A program made the position numbers and the translations under genes. DNA of 31,292 bases from SOIA01 sp964346585 (lineage in GTDB: Bacteria > Acidobacteriota > Aminicenantia > Aminicenantales > Aminicenantaceae), in contig CAYFVQ010000018.1 of the NCBI GenBank assembly GCA_964346585.1, positions 1-31,292 of the forward strand, read 5' to 3'. The notes under the pieces are model-generated. The model saw only the letters and a program-made list of their open reading frames with translations, was not told the origin of the DNA and ran no database searches. Positions within the stretch are counted from its first letter, which is position 1, and the number at the start of each line of letters is the position of its first letter. This document shows, piece by piece, positions 7,822 through 16,032 of the stretch.

Positions 7822-8253
7822 ATGGCCGGGAAAGTGAACAAGGGAGATACTGTAAAAGTCCATTACACCGGAAAATTTGAGGACGGCAAAGAGTTTGATT
7901 CTTCTCTGGATAGGCAGCCACTTCAGTTTGAAGTCGGAGCTGGAAATGTCATTAAAGGATTTGAAGACGCAGTAGTCGGTTTAAAAGTCGGAGAAAAAAA
8001 GACCGTGACAATTCAAGCTGAAAATGCCTATGGCAGCTATGATGAGAATCTTCTTATCGAGATACCGAAAAAGAACGTTCCCGAGGGTATCACTCCTGAA
8101 GTCGGGATGAGGCTTCAGCTAGTTAATCAACAGGGACAGGCTGCACATGTTGTCGTGAAAGAAATACTGGATGAAACAGTCAGGCTGGACGCCAATCATC
8201 CACTTGCCGGGAAGACTCTCGTGTTTGATCTGGAAGTTTTAGAGATACTTTAA
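7822..8253 (+). CDS. FKBP-type peptidyl-prolyl cis-trans isomerase, SlyD-like
   Basis: A 143-residue protein with the FKBP core in two parts: VKVHYTGKFEDGKEFDSS and VIKGFEDAVVGLKVGEKK at the N-terminal side, and HPLAGKTLVFDLEVLEI at the C-terminal end. They are interrupted by an insert-in-flap chaperone domain (about residues 68-120). This is the SlyD architecture without the His/Cys-rich metal-binding tail of the E. coli protein. Such proteins catalyse proline isomerisation and chaperone folding in the cytoplasm; no signal peptide is seen. GGAGGT sits 8 nt before the ATG, and the gene follows the RRM gene closely, so co-expression is likely. Confidence 0.93.
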   Translation: MAGKVNKGDTVKVHYTGKFEDGKEFDSSLDRQPLQFEVGAGNVIKGFEDAVVGLKVGEKKTVTIQAENAYGSYDENLLIEIPKKNVPEGITPEVGMRLQLVNQQGQAAHVVVKEILDETVRLDANHPLAGKTLVFDLEVLEIL

Positions 8254-8454
8254 ACGAATGAATGGGGCCTCTCACGGGATGACATGGCCTCAAAGCAAAC
8301 CCAATAACATATTTCCAACATCTGTCCACATGGGGAAATTTGGTGGATGCTTAAGGATTGTATTTTTATTGCCACACAGAATTCACCACAACTTGTCTTT
8401 TGAGTGCTTTGGATTTTTAATATAGACATTTTTGGGCAGATGCTGGCTTTTTAA

Positions 8455-9393
8455 ATGGGCCAGCAGCGAGCAGGGACTGAGCCGATGCATCAAGAAAGTA
8501 AAAAAGCCGTGTTAGCGGCCTTGTTTGCGAATCTCGGGATTGCGGTCTTCAAGCTGGTTGCTGCTTTACTGAGCGGTTCATCTTCGATGCTTGCAGAGGG
8601 TTACCATTCTGTCTCTGATACTTTCAATCAGATCCTTCTGCTTTATGGCTTGAAAAAGAGCCGCAAGGCACCGGATGAAGACCATCGGTTCGGGCATGGG
8701 AAAGAGCAGTTCTTCTGGTCTTTCATGGTGGCCATTATCTTATTCGGCATTGCAGGGACATTATCCATCAGAGAAGGATATCATAAATATCTGAACCCAG
8801 AACCGATTCATCGTATCGGATTGACTTATCTGGCGCTTGCCATGGGTTTCATATTCGAAACGTATGCGCTCAGGATTGTATGGAGGAGCATAAAGGAAGA
8901 GATGAGGGCCGAGCAGCACAAAAATATAATTGAAGCCGTAAAGCACAGTAAAGACCCCGTCACTTTGACAGTTTTGTTTGAAGATTCACTGGCGATTGCA
9001 GGCCTTTTGATTGCAGCCGTGGCCATTACTCTGACGCATTTCACAGGAATATTGATTATCGATGCCATCGCTTCTATTGTCATTGGTGCTCTGCTCATGA
9101 TTTTTGCGGTTTTTCTCGCTTTTGAAACGAAAAAGCTTTTGGTAGGGGAGGCTGTCACTCCTTTGAAGAGGAAAAAGATACTCAAAGCGGTCCAATCGTT
9201 CAGCGAGGTAAAGAAGATCATCAGTCTGAAAACCATGCATCTCAGCTCTGAGGAAGTGCTGGTGACGCTTGAATTGAATTACAGAGACGACCTGGTTGTG
9301 GACGAGCTTGAAGAATTAAACGATAGGATCGAAAAAAAGATAAAAGAGATCATCCCCGACGCAAAAATATACATGGAAGCAGAAAATAAATAA
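8455..9393 (+). CDS. Cation diffusion facilitator (CDF/SLC30) transporter, ZnT9-like
   Basis: The frame gives 312 residues from ATG 8455. A second ATG at 8485 (MHQESKKAVLAALFANLG) matches where CDF proteins normally begin and may be the real start; neither has a strong ribosome site. Six membrane helices are visible. The first metal-site motif is HSVSD (H51, D55 in the long form), and HRFGHGKEQFFW is the typical cytoplasmic loop. The second site, usually HxxxD in helix 5, reads FEDSLA here (E176, D177), as in the ZnT9 branch, so metal choice may differ from standard zinc exporters. A C-terminal cytoplasmic domain (about 230-312) is present. The 200 nt upstream contain no gene and no clear structure. 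It is followed 28 nt later by a PLP decarboxylase with its own ribosome site. Confidence 0.88.
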   Translation: MGQQRAGTEPMHQESKKAVLAALFANLGIAVFKLVAALLSGSSSMLAEGYHSVSDTFNQILLLYGLKKSRKAPDEDHRFGHGKEQFFWSFMVAIILFGIAGTLSIREGYHKYLNPEPIHRIGLTYLALAMGFIFETYALRIVWRSIKEEMRAEQHKNIIEAVKHSKDPVTLTVLFEDSLAIAGLLIAAVAITLTHFTGILIIDAIASIVIGALLMIFAVFLAFETKKLLVGEAVTPLKRKKILKAVQSFSEVKKIISLKTMHLSSEEVLVTLELNYRDDLVVDELEELNDRIEKKIKEIIPDAKIYMEAENK

Positions 9394-9421
9394 CCTTGAT
9401 TAAGATGCAGGGAGGTCATTC

Positions 9422-10834
9422 ATGAAAAAAGTCACTGACCTTGAGCTTTCCCCAGAGGCCATGCTGCGCATGGGAAGGTCCGCTGTCGATGCAGTGGTCA
9501 ATCATATAATCAACCTGCCAGAGGCCCCCCGTTCGAATCTGGATAATAGTATAAAAATCGTTAAATCCTTGCGAGAGCCCTCTCCTGAAAAAGGAATGAA
9601 TTTTGAGTCTTTACTCGATTTTTTCATGAATGAAGTGATTCCTGTTTCTATCAACACTCCGCATCCCGCTTATTTGGGGTATATTCCTGGAGGCGGCCTG
9701 TATCCTTCGGCTGTCGCAGACTTCCTGGGAGCGGCCACCAATCGTTTTACCGGAACCTGGTTCGCCGCTCCAGCTGCCGTTAGGCTGGAAACGAATGTTC
9801 TGGAATGGTTCGCTGAATGGATGGGCTATCCACAATCTTCGCGCGGTATTCTAACAAGTGGTGGTTCCCTGGCTAATTTCAGCGCTGTCGTGACAGCAAG
9901 AAAGCAACTTCTGAGTGAGGATATCAGTCGAGGTGTCTTATACGCTTCCGACCAAACCCATCATTGTGTGATGAAAGTGGCTCTTTTGGCTGGAATTCCT
10001 GAACAAAACATTCGTTTGTTATCAGTGGATAGGAATTTTAAAGCTGTGCCAGAATATTTTGAAAAAGCCATCAAGGCGGATTTAAAAAAAGGGCGGAAAC
10101 CGTTTTTCCTCGTCGGGAATGCAGGCACAACGAATTCTGGTGCGGTGGACCCTCTGCCTCAGTTAGCGGATATAGCAAAGAAATACGGACTCTGGTTCCA
10201 CATCGATGCCGCGTATGGAGGCTTTTTCAACCTGTGTAAGGAAGGAAAAAAGATACTTAAAGGACTCGAGAAATCCGATTCCATCGTGCTCGATCCTCAT
10301 AAAGGATTGTTTATTCCTTATGGCTCTGGGAGTCTATTGGTTAAAGAGGGTGAGCTTCTCCGGTCCGCTCACATGCTGACTGCCGAATACCTGATGGACC
10401 ACACAACGCCTGAGTGGGAAGTGGATTCATCGGAGTATTCACCTGAGCTGTCGCGTGCCTACCGTGGTTTGCGTGTTTGGTTGCCTCTTAAGTTATTCGG
10501 CGTGAAGGCGTTCCGGGAGAACCTTGCTGAAAAATTACAATTGACTCAATGGATGTACAAACGATTTCTCGAGGAGCCTGGATTTGAGTGTATGGCTGCC
10601 CCGGAACTTTCCGTGATAGTTTTCCGCTATCGACCCAAAAAAGGGGATATAGAGGAATTCAACCGGAAATTACTCGCGTATATCGTTAAAAGCAAGAAAT
10701 TATTCCTCTCCAGCACATTGTTGAAAGGAAAATTCGTCATCCGAGTGTGCATACTCAGTTTTCGAACCCATCAAGCTGAAGTAGAGGAAGCGTTAGAGAT
10801 TATTAGAAAAGCAGCCAAAAAGCTGGATAAATAG
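9422..10834 (+). CDS. Group II pyridoxal-phosphate-dependent decarboxylase (aromatic-L-amino-acid decarboxylase family)
   Basis: A 470-residue fold-type I PLP enzyme. Visible hallmarks are HPAYLGYIPGG near residue 81, TSGGSLANF (146-154), SDQTHH with H180 at the position that stacks on PLP, HIDAAYGG with D262, and DPHKGLFIPYG with the Schiff-base lysine K294. The length and order of motifs match the DOPA/tryptophan/tyrosine decarboxylase family. Such enzymes release CO2 and an amine, but several relatives act as amine oxidases or aldehyde synthases, and the substrate cannot be read from sequence. ATG 9422 has a clear GGGAGG site. A palindromic repeat element begins 17 nt after the stop. Related proteins are often annotated as aspartate aminotransferase family; the decarboxylase motif set supports this call better. 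Confidence 0.87.
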   Translation: MKKVTDLELSPEAMLRMGRSAVDAVVNHIINLPEAPRSNLDNSIKIVKSLREPSPEKGMNFESLLDFFMNEVIPVSINTPHPAYLGYIPGGGLYPSAVADFLGAATNRFTGTWFAAPAAVRLETNVLEWFAEWMGYPQSSRGILTSGGSLANFSAVVTARKQLLSEDISRGVLYASDQTHHCVMKVALLAGIPEQNIRLLSVDRNFKAVPEYFEKAIKADLKKGRKPFFLVGNAGTTNSGAVDPLPQLADIAKKYGLWFHIDAAYGGFFNLCKEGKKILKGLEKSDSIVLDPHKGLFIPYGSGSLLVKEGELLRSAHMLTAEYLMDHTTPEWEVDSSEYSPELSRAYRGLRVWLPLKLFGVKAFRENLAEKLQLTQWMYKRFLEEPGFECMAAPELSVIVFRYRPKKGDIEEFNRKLLAYIVKSKKLFLSSTLLKGKFVIRVCILSFRTHQAEVEEALEIIRKAAKKLDK

Positions 10835-10851
10835 TGAGGAGGAAAAAGGAG

Positions 10852-10988
10852 TCAGGGCTTGACATGAGACATGCAGGAGTTTAGTTTTGTCTGGATATTC
10901 AAGTTCTTCGCTCGATTTGGATTTGAACCTCATTGATTCGAGAAAGTTTAGGCGGCTATAGTTTCGTAAGTCTGATGTCATGCCCTGA
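10852..10988. repeat. REP-like palindromic element with 19-nt inverted ends
   Basis: TCAGGGCTTGACATGAGAC (10852-10870) is the reverse complement of 10970-10988 at 17 of 19 positions; the arms are separated by 99 nt without a gene. The element almost fills the gap between the decarboxylase and the DUF1460 gene, ending 13 nt before the latter's ATG. The arms resemble REP-type palindromes moved by RAYT/Y1 transposases, but no such transposase is in the window. Confidence 0.55.
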
Positions 10989-11001
10989 TCCCAATAGTTA
11001 A

Positions 11002-11916
11002 ATGAGACGTCGTGAGTTTCTCCAATCCACTGCTTATATGGGGGCCTTGTTTTTATTAAAGAAAGAGCCTTTTTTACTGAATCGCTGGAAACATAATGAG
11101 AAATCACGAATGGGCCAGGAAAAGGAAGACAAGACACGTGAAATTTTTTTCAGGATTATCCAGAGAACTTTAAAAGAGGAATGGGCATCCCTTCCTATCA
11201 ATGAATGCATGGGGAAAATCGCCACTCTTTTCATCGGAACAGATTATGTTGGAGGTACTCTGGAAGGGAAGGGGCCGGAAATCTGTCGCGTGGATTTGAC
11301 AGGGCTGGATTGCGTCACTTTTTTTGAAAATGTGCTGTGTCTAGCAAGAATCCTAAAAAAGAAGAATACTTCGTTTGGTGATTTCCTTGAGGAGCTCACG
11401 TTTACACGCTACAGGAAAGGCATTCTGACTGATTACACCTCACGCCTCCATTACACCTCAGACTGGATCCAGGACAACGAAGAAAAAAGAGTGGTGAAAA
11501 ACGTCACAAAAGAACTCGGCGGGGAAGAGCTTTCTGTTCGAGTGTCATTCATGTCAGAGAATCCCGGTTATTATCCGGCCCTCAGAGAGTTTCCGGAATT
11601 TATCGAGACCATCACCGAGATTGAAAAGGAAATCAATAAACGAAAACACTGGTATCTCCCCCGGAAAAAAATAAAAAGTGTGCACAAACGACTCCAAACA
11701 GGCGATATCATCGCTGTGACCACGAGTAAAGAAGGATTGGATTATTCCCATACAGGGCTAGTTTTTCGAGATGAGAAAAATAAAATCAGGTTTTTGCATG
11801 CGTCCTCGGCAAAGAAAAAGGTTCTCTTGGATGTGCAGCTTCACAAATACATCAAATCCGTCAATACACACACTGGGATCACAGTCGCCCGACCTTTGGA
11901 ATTAATTAAAGAGTAA
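11002..11916 (+). CDS. DUF1460 (NlpC/P60-like amidase fold) protein with Tat-type signal
   Basis: A 304-residue protein. MRRREFLQSTAYMGALFLL has an RRxFL twin-arginine motif and a hydrophobic stretch, so export is likely although no clear cleavage site is seen. The catalytic-type Cys is C104 in GLDCVTFFEN, followed by SRLHYTSDWI, LQTGDIIAVTT and DYSHTGLVF with H250, then FLHASSAKKK. This is the DUF1460 pattern, described as N-acetylmuramoyl-L-alanine amidase-like and related to the papain-like NlpC/P60 peptidases, so it probably cuts peptidoglycan or a similar amide in the periplasm. There is no ribosome site before ATG 11002; the palindromic element ends 13 nt upstream and may supply or have displaced its leader. 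A MITE-like element begins 9 nt after the stop. Confidence 0.85.
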   Translation: MRRREFLQSTAYMGALFLLKKEPFLLNRWKHNEKSRMGQEKEDKTREIFFRIIQRTLKEEWASLPINECMGKIATLFIGTDYVGGTLEGKGPEICRVDLTGLDCVTFFENVLCLARILKKKNTSFGDFLEELTFTRYRKGILTDYTSRLHYTSDWIQDNEEKRVVKNVTKELGGEELSVRVSFMSENPGYYPALREFPEFIETITEIEKEINKRKHWYLPRKKIKSVHKRLQTGDIIAVTTSKEGLDYSHTGLVFRDEKNKIRFLHASSAKKKVLLDVQLHKYIKSVNTHTGITVARPLELIKE

Positions 11917-11924
11917 GAGAAAAA

Positions 11925-12327
11925 GGTTCTCTTCCATTTTGTGTGGGTAAATGATCAGATAGCATTCAGGGATGTCCTTGCTCCAGTCAGATTTTTCACG
12001 CCATTCCCTCATCATCCTTCTCAAAATATAAACGAAGGGCAGTGGGTGAGAAAACCGTTTGAAGGCGGAGTGGGCAAGGTTCCTCACCGAAAAGGTGAGG
12101 AGAGCGGAGCCTGAAACCGAGCTGCTTTTGACTCGCTGGGGCAAAAGTGGCGTGTTTTCGGAATCCACTGTCCTGAGCTTTCTCAGACAGTCCTCGGGCC
12201 CGACTCTGTCGGGTTCCCTCGATGTTGAGTTGGGAAGGCTAAATCTTCCGATGTCGCTTCATCCATCCCTGAATACTCTTTTCAATTATCTAAGTTGAAT
12301 CTTACCCCCACAAAATGGAAGAGGATC
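11925..12327 (+). mobile_element. MITE-like non-coding element, copy A, with inverted ends and 8-bp target duplication
   Basis: The left end GGTTCTCTTCCATTTTGTGT continues to 11950; the right end (12302-12327) is its reverse complement with 3 mismatches in 26. GAGAAAAA occurs on both sides (11917-11924 and 12328-12335), as expected for an 8-bp target duplication. No transposase frame is present. Inside are three blocks shared with 28453-28890 on the other strand: 11988-12022 (34 of 35 identical), 12187-12222 (34 of 36) and 12235-12266. It also holds hairpins CCTCACC/GGTGAGG and CCCGAC/GTCGGG. A GGTTCT-type end with 8-bp duplication fits mobilisation by an ISL3-like transposase, but that is inference. 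It fills the 459-nt gap between the DUF1460 and lactate permease genes, and short frames inside it are not credible genes. Confidence 0.75.
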
Positions 12328-12375
12328 GAGAAAAATTTTTTTAATGGCTTCCAGCTGATAAATCAAAAAAATGCA

Positions 12376-14043
12376 TCAGACTTTGAAAAACTGAAGCATG
12401 AGTATCCCTATTATAGCGGAAACGAAAAGGTAATACGTCATAGGGATCAGTGTTTTCCGGATGAGCAAACCTTCCTTCCCCAAAAGACCGACCACTGCGG
12501 ATGCCGCCACAACGTTATGAACACAGATCATGTTCCCTGCCGCGCCACCGACGGCCTGAAGGGCCACGATTACTCCCGGAACTGCTCCAATCTTCAGCGC
12601 TGTCGTAAACTGAAAAAGAGAAAACATCATGTTGCTGAAGGTATTGCTCCCGGCGATGAATGCACCCATGGATCCTATGACAGCCGCAAAAGCAGGCCAG
12701 CTTTTTCCGATCAGTGCAGCCACTGCGCTGGCCAGAACAACAGGCATCTTATCCAATCCACCGGCGACGCCGCTGTTAATAAAAACCTTGACCATAGGGA
12801 CGGCGAATCCGAGAGCTATGGCTGGTCCGAGAATGGTCTTAAAGGAGCGGTGGACGACTTTTTTAGTCTGTTTGAACGAGATTTTCTGTATGATGATGGT
12901 GGCCAAACCAGCCACAAAAAACAGAAAACCTGGTAAATACAGGAACTGGAAACTGGTGCTTATCGAAGTCTGAAAGATCTCTGTCCACTTCAAGGAGACT
13001 GAAGCCAGGAACTCTTTGAGGGGATTCAGGAGCCGGCTGAAAAGGAGAAGGAGTGCGACCAGTATATAGGGAAACCAGGCTCTGAATATACTCATTTTTG
13101 CCTCAGCCGTATCCCTTTTATCTATTTTTTGGCCTATCCACTCTGCGGGCCATGTTTCGTTGGGCGGGAACTCCCAGGTATTCTTCGGAATGAGAAATCC
13201 AGATTTTGCCAGAGGAATGACAATTAAAAGCCCCAACAGAGAGCCAAACAGAGAAGGGAATTCCGGACCTAAGAATATTCCAGTCAGTGTGTAAGGAACA
13301 GTGAAGCAGAGGCCGGCAAAGAGTGCAAACGGAAAGATCGAAAGGCCTTCTTTCCAACTTCTCTTCTGTCCAAAGAAGCGTGTCATCATAAGAACCAGAA
13401 TTAAGGGAATCAAAGTCCCAGTGATTCCATGAATAATCGCCACCTTGGCCCCGGTGGCTTTTAAAAAAGGAATAAAATCCATGTTGATACCGTTGAGGTA
13501 GCTCGATACTTCAGCTTGTCCACTCAGGCCTGAGTTGACACCGATGAGAATGGGAGTGCCGATCGCTCCAAACGAAACACACGTGCTCTGGATAATCAAC
13601 GTAACCATTACGGCTGCCATGGCTGGAAATCCAATGGCCACGAGTAGGGGAGCGGCTACAGCCGCAGGAGTCCCGAACCCTGCTGATGCTTCGATAAAAG
13701 AGCCAAAAAGAAAGGCGATGATGATGGCCTGAACACGGCGGTCTGGGGAGATAAGGAACATACTGCCCCGGATGGCAAAAATTGCTCCACTCTCTTCCTG
13801 CAGGTTTAAAAGCAAAATGGCGCCCAGGACAATATACAGGATCGAGGCTGCAGTGATGAGACCATCCAGGGAGGCTGCCGCGATTTGGAGAAACGGAACT
13901 TTCCAGACAGCCAAAGCGAGTAGACAGGTGATGACATACGCCACAGGCATGGCTTTGGTTGCGGGCCACTTGAAAAGAACAATGAGTCCGAATACAGTGA
14001 TAATCGGGAGAAGGGCAAGCAGGGCAAGTATTCCTAAACTCAT
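12376..14043 (-). CDS. lctP: L-lactate permease (LctP/LldP family)
   Basis: A 555-residue integral membrane protein with about 13-14 hydrophobic segments. Family signatures are plain: LFGSFIEASAGFGTPAAVAAPLL, VMVTLIIQSTCVSFGAIGTP, and near the C-terminus GSMGAFIAGSNTFSNMMFSLFQ and VGGAAGNMICVHNVVAASAVVG. These proteins carry L-lactate, and often D-lactate and glycolate, across the inner membrane with protons. Length is normal and the gene is intact. It is transcribed away from the endonuclease/exonuclease/phosphatase-fold gene, sharing a 235-nt divergent region that holds an inverted repeat. No lactate dehydrogenase or LldR-type regulator is adjacent. The gene is convergent with DUF1460, with the MITE-like copy A between them. 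Confidence 0.92.
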   Translation of the reverse strand: MSLGILALLALLPIITVFGLIVLFKWPATKAMPVAYVITCLLALAVWKVPFLQIAAASLDGLITAASILYIVLGAILLLNLQEESGAIFAIRGSMFLISPDRRVQAIIIAFLFGSFIEASAGFGTPAAVAAPLLVAIGFPAMAAVMVTLIIQSTCVSFGAIGTPILIGVNSGLSGQAEVSSYLNGINMDFIPFLKATGAKVAIIHGITGTLIPLILVLMMTRFFGQKRSWKEGLSIFPFALFAGLCFTVPYTLTGIFLGPEFPSLFGSLLGLLIVIPLAKSGFLIPKNTWEFPPNETWPAEWIGQKIDKRDTAEAKMSIFRAWFPYILVALLLLFSRLLNPLKEFLASVSLKWTEIFQTSISTSFQFLYLPGFLFFVAGLATIIIQKISFKQTKKVVHRSFKTILGPAIALGFAVPMVKVFINSGVAGGLDKMPVVLASAVAALIGKSWPAFAAVIGSMGAFIAGSNTFSNMMFSLFQFTTALKIGAVPGVIVALQAVGGAAGNMICVHNVVAASAVVGLLGKEGLLIRKTLIPMTYYLFVSAIIGILMLQFFKV

Positions 14044-14106
14044 ATCATAGACCTTCGTTTTCGCTGTTTATCCAGCCGTCCATCGAATAGCTCTGATTAT
14101 ATGATG

Positions 14107-14174
14107 GGCTTGAATAAATTCCCCGACTTTATAAAACATGAACAAGCCAATGTCAATGGGATTGGCTTGAATAA
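14107..14174. promoter_or_regulatory. Inverted and direct repeats in the lctP divergent promoter region
   Basis: CAAGCCAAT (14143-14151) and ATTGGCTTG (14161-14169) form a perfect 9-bp inverted repeat around a 9-nt spacer. GGCTTGAATAA occurs twice in direct orientation (14107-14117 and 14164-14174), the second overlapping the right arm. There is no T run, so an operator is more likely than a terminator. It lies 64-131 nt upstream of the lctP start. Confidence 0.4.
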
Positions 14175-14278
14175 GATTGATAATTTGATTGGAACGTATA
14201 GAATATAAAAGAAAAAACGGGAAAATAGATGATTCAATAACCATCAAAGTTTGCGATATCTGGTTTTAAGGAGAGAGA

Positions 14279-15187
14279 ATGAAAAAACAGACTCTTTGGT
14301 TAGCAATTCTTATCAGTCTTGCTTTTGTGGCTCTAGTTTCTATCACGGGTTTTCAGCTTGTATCTCAAAGACACATTCCGCCTCCCACTTTAAGCATCAT
14401 GAGTTTCAATATTAGGTATGATAATCCTGGTGATAGAGAGAATGCTTGGGTCAATAGAAAAGAAATGGCGGCTGAAACCATCCGATTTCATAAGATCGAT
14501 ATAGCCGGTTTACAGGAAGTCCTGTACACCCAAGTGGAAGACCTCGAGGCCAGGCTGTTGGAGTACGGCTGGTTCGGAGTGGGAAGGGATGACGGCCAGA
14601 GAAAAGGAGAGCATACTCCAGTTTTTTATCTAAAAAGCCGTTTTGAAGTTCTTGAGCAATCGACTTTCTGGTTATCCGAGACTCCAGAAGTTCCAGGTGA
14701 ATTGGGATGGGATGCTGTCTGCCCTCGGATCGTCACTTGGGGTAAGTTCAAAGATAGATCGAACAGAAGAGTTCTTTTTGTCTTCAATACTCACTTCGAT
14801 CATGTTGGCGAAAAAGCGCGGATTCAAAGCGCTGAGCTTCTTCTTTCGAAAATCGAAGAGCTGGCCGGAAATCATCCCATCATCGTCACCGGTGATTTTA
14901 ACTGCACGGTCGATGACGCGCCCTATTCTATCCTCACAAGAAATCAGGATGGGAAGCGTAGACTGACCGATGCTCACCACATTTCCCAGACAATTCCTTA
15001 CGGTTCGACTCAAACATTCAATGGCTTTAAGAATGATCTGAGGCCGGATTTCCGCATTGATTTTATTTTTGTCAGTGACATAAGCAGGGTCTTACGGCAT
15101 GGCGTGATTTCAGAGAAATGGAACGGAAGATTTGTATCAGACCATTATCCTGTTATGGCGGAGATATCTCTTTCGCAGCGAAGATGA
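14279..15187 (+). CDS. Endonuclease/exonuclease/phosphatase-fold protein, membrane-anchored or exported
   Basis: A 302-residue protein. Residues 7-27 are a hydrophobic signal/anchor without a lipobox. The rest has every core motif of the EEP (DNase I-like, PF03372) fold: SFNIRYDN with N44, GLQEV with metal ligand E80, NTHFDHVG with H172, GDFNCT with D206/N208, RIDFIFVS with D261 and SDHYPVMAEI with the D288/H289 pair. EEP proteins cut phosphodiester or phosphomonoester bonds; exported versions next to carbohydrate and lipid genes are often annotated as nucleases, sphingomyelinase-like or inositol-phosphate phosphatases. The SFNIRYDNPGDRENAW opening resembles the exported bacterial group whose substrate is unknown. 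GGAGAGAG precedes the ATG. Extracytoplasmic location is inferred from the N-terminus. Confidence 0.87.
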   Translation: MKKQTLWLAILISLAFVALVSITGFQLVSQRHIPPPTLSIMSFNIRYDNPGDRENAWVNRKEMAAETIRFHKIDIAGLQEVLYTQVEDLEARLLEYGWFGVGRDDGQRKGEHTPVFYLKSRFEVLEQSTFWLSETPEVPGELGWDAVCPRIVTWGKFKDRSNRRVLFVFNTHFDHVGEKARIQSAELLLSKIEELAGNHPIIVTGDFNCTVDDAPYSILTRNQDGKRRLTDAHHISQTIPYGSTQTFNGFKNDLRPDFRIDFIFVSDISRVLRHGVISEKWNGRFVSDHYPVMAEISLSQRR

Positions 15188-15343
15188 AGCGACCATTTCT
15201 TGATTTAATCATCTCATTGGATGAATACAACTATTGTAGGCTTGACTTCGAGAATAAAGGCTTTGTTCATGACGGATTATTAGCCTGAAGGGACTTTGAA
15301 TTTTCACTCTAAGTATGCTATAGACCATGAATATCAAGGGAAG

Positions 15344-15802
15344 ATGATAAGGATCAAACAAAAAATCGACAAGGCTGTTGCCGGCCAAATCAGAAAATTC
15401 CTTTCGACTTTCGATAAAGAAGACATGAAACCTATTCCGGAAGACCAAAAGGTCGAAGTCGTCCACATGAAAGTCAGAACAAAAGAAGAGTTCGATAAAC
15501 TCAAATCCAGTCTGGAGGAACAGGGATACCAGCTCACGTGCGAAGAGTTTTATGAGGAGGGCGTGGACGATAGCAATTTCTCAGCCACAATTCTGGGAGA
15601 GAAAAGGATTCAGCTCACTGAAAAAGAAATTCTTCCTCCGATGGATTTGGAAAAGGAGAAAAAGAGGGAATTGATCATCACAATTGGAGTTAAATCCATG
15701 TGGTGGCTTATTTTTATAGGTATACTCTGGTTATGGCTTTTTATCATCAACACACCTCTCAACTTAGCGATCAGAGATGCTCTTCGCTTCTGGTTTGGAT
15801 AA
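15344..15802 (+). CDS. Hypothetical protein with C-terminal membrane anchor
   Basis: I do not recognise this family. From ATG 15344 it gives 152 residues; an in-frame TTG at 15296 would add 16. The start is uncertain because GAAGGGA and AAGGGAAG sites lie very close to each candidate. The N-terminal two-thirds are charged and soluble-looking with helix-rich stretches (RTKEEFDKLKSSLEEQGYQL resembles a short alpha/beta module), followed by about 20 hydrophobic residues (SMWWLIFIGILWLWLFII) close to the C-terminus. This is the layout of a tail-anchored cytoplasmic protein. A likely terminator follows at 15828. It sits between the EEP protein and the GDPD-like protein on the same strand, 156 nt after the EEP stop, so co-expression is unclear. 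Confidence 0.6.
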   Translation: MIRIKQKIDKAVAGQIRKFLSTFDKEDMKPIPEDQKVEVVHMKVRTKEEFDKLKSSLEEQGYQLTCEEFYEEGVDDSNFSATILGEKRIQLTEKEILPPMDLEKEKKRELIITIGVKSMWWLIFIGILWLWLFIINTPLNLAIRDALRFWFG

Positions 15803-15827
15803 ACTCCAGACAAAAGTTTTAAATTCC

Positions 15828-15849
15828 CACAACAATTTCAGTTGTTTTT
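15828..15849 (+). terminator. Possible intrinsic terminator
   Basis: ACAAC (15829-15833) pairs with GTTGT (15841-15845) around AATTTCA and runs into four more Ts. It lies 26 nt after the stop of the tail-anchored hypothetical gene. The stem is short. Confidence 0.4.
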
Positions 15850-16032
15850 GTATTCATGCACTTCATATCGTATTAAAACTGAAAAGCATTTGCCTTTTGC
15901 GGAAGGACAGATTATATTCGCAGATAAACACATGAATGGATTTTATGAAGAAAACACAGCGGCTGAGCAGGAAGTGATATTGATAGTTCAATTAATTCCC
16001 TGACCAGCCAAACAACGGAATAGCTCATCAAA

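Noticed and set aside
12059..12298. Possible small gene of 79 codons
   Set aside because: It lies inside MITE-like copy A; the shared blocks are conserved as DNA in a different frame and strand context in copy B, and no ribosome site is present.
12295..12936. 213-codon plus-strand frame
   Set aside because: Antisense to the well-supported lactate permease; no recognisable protein features.
15932..16006. Short frame containing an ENT triplet upstream of the GDPD-like gene, as the lost N-terminus
   Set aside because: It is in another frame, lacks HRG, and similarity is too short to annotate; kept only as an argument against permutation.
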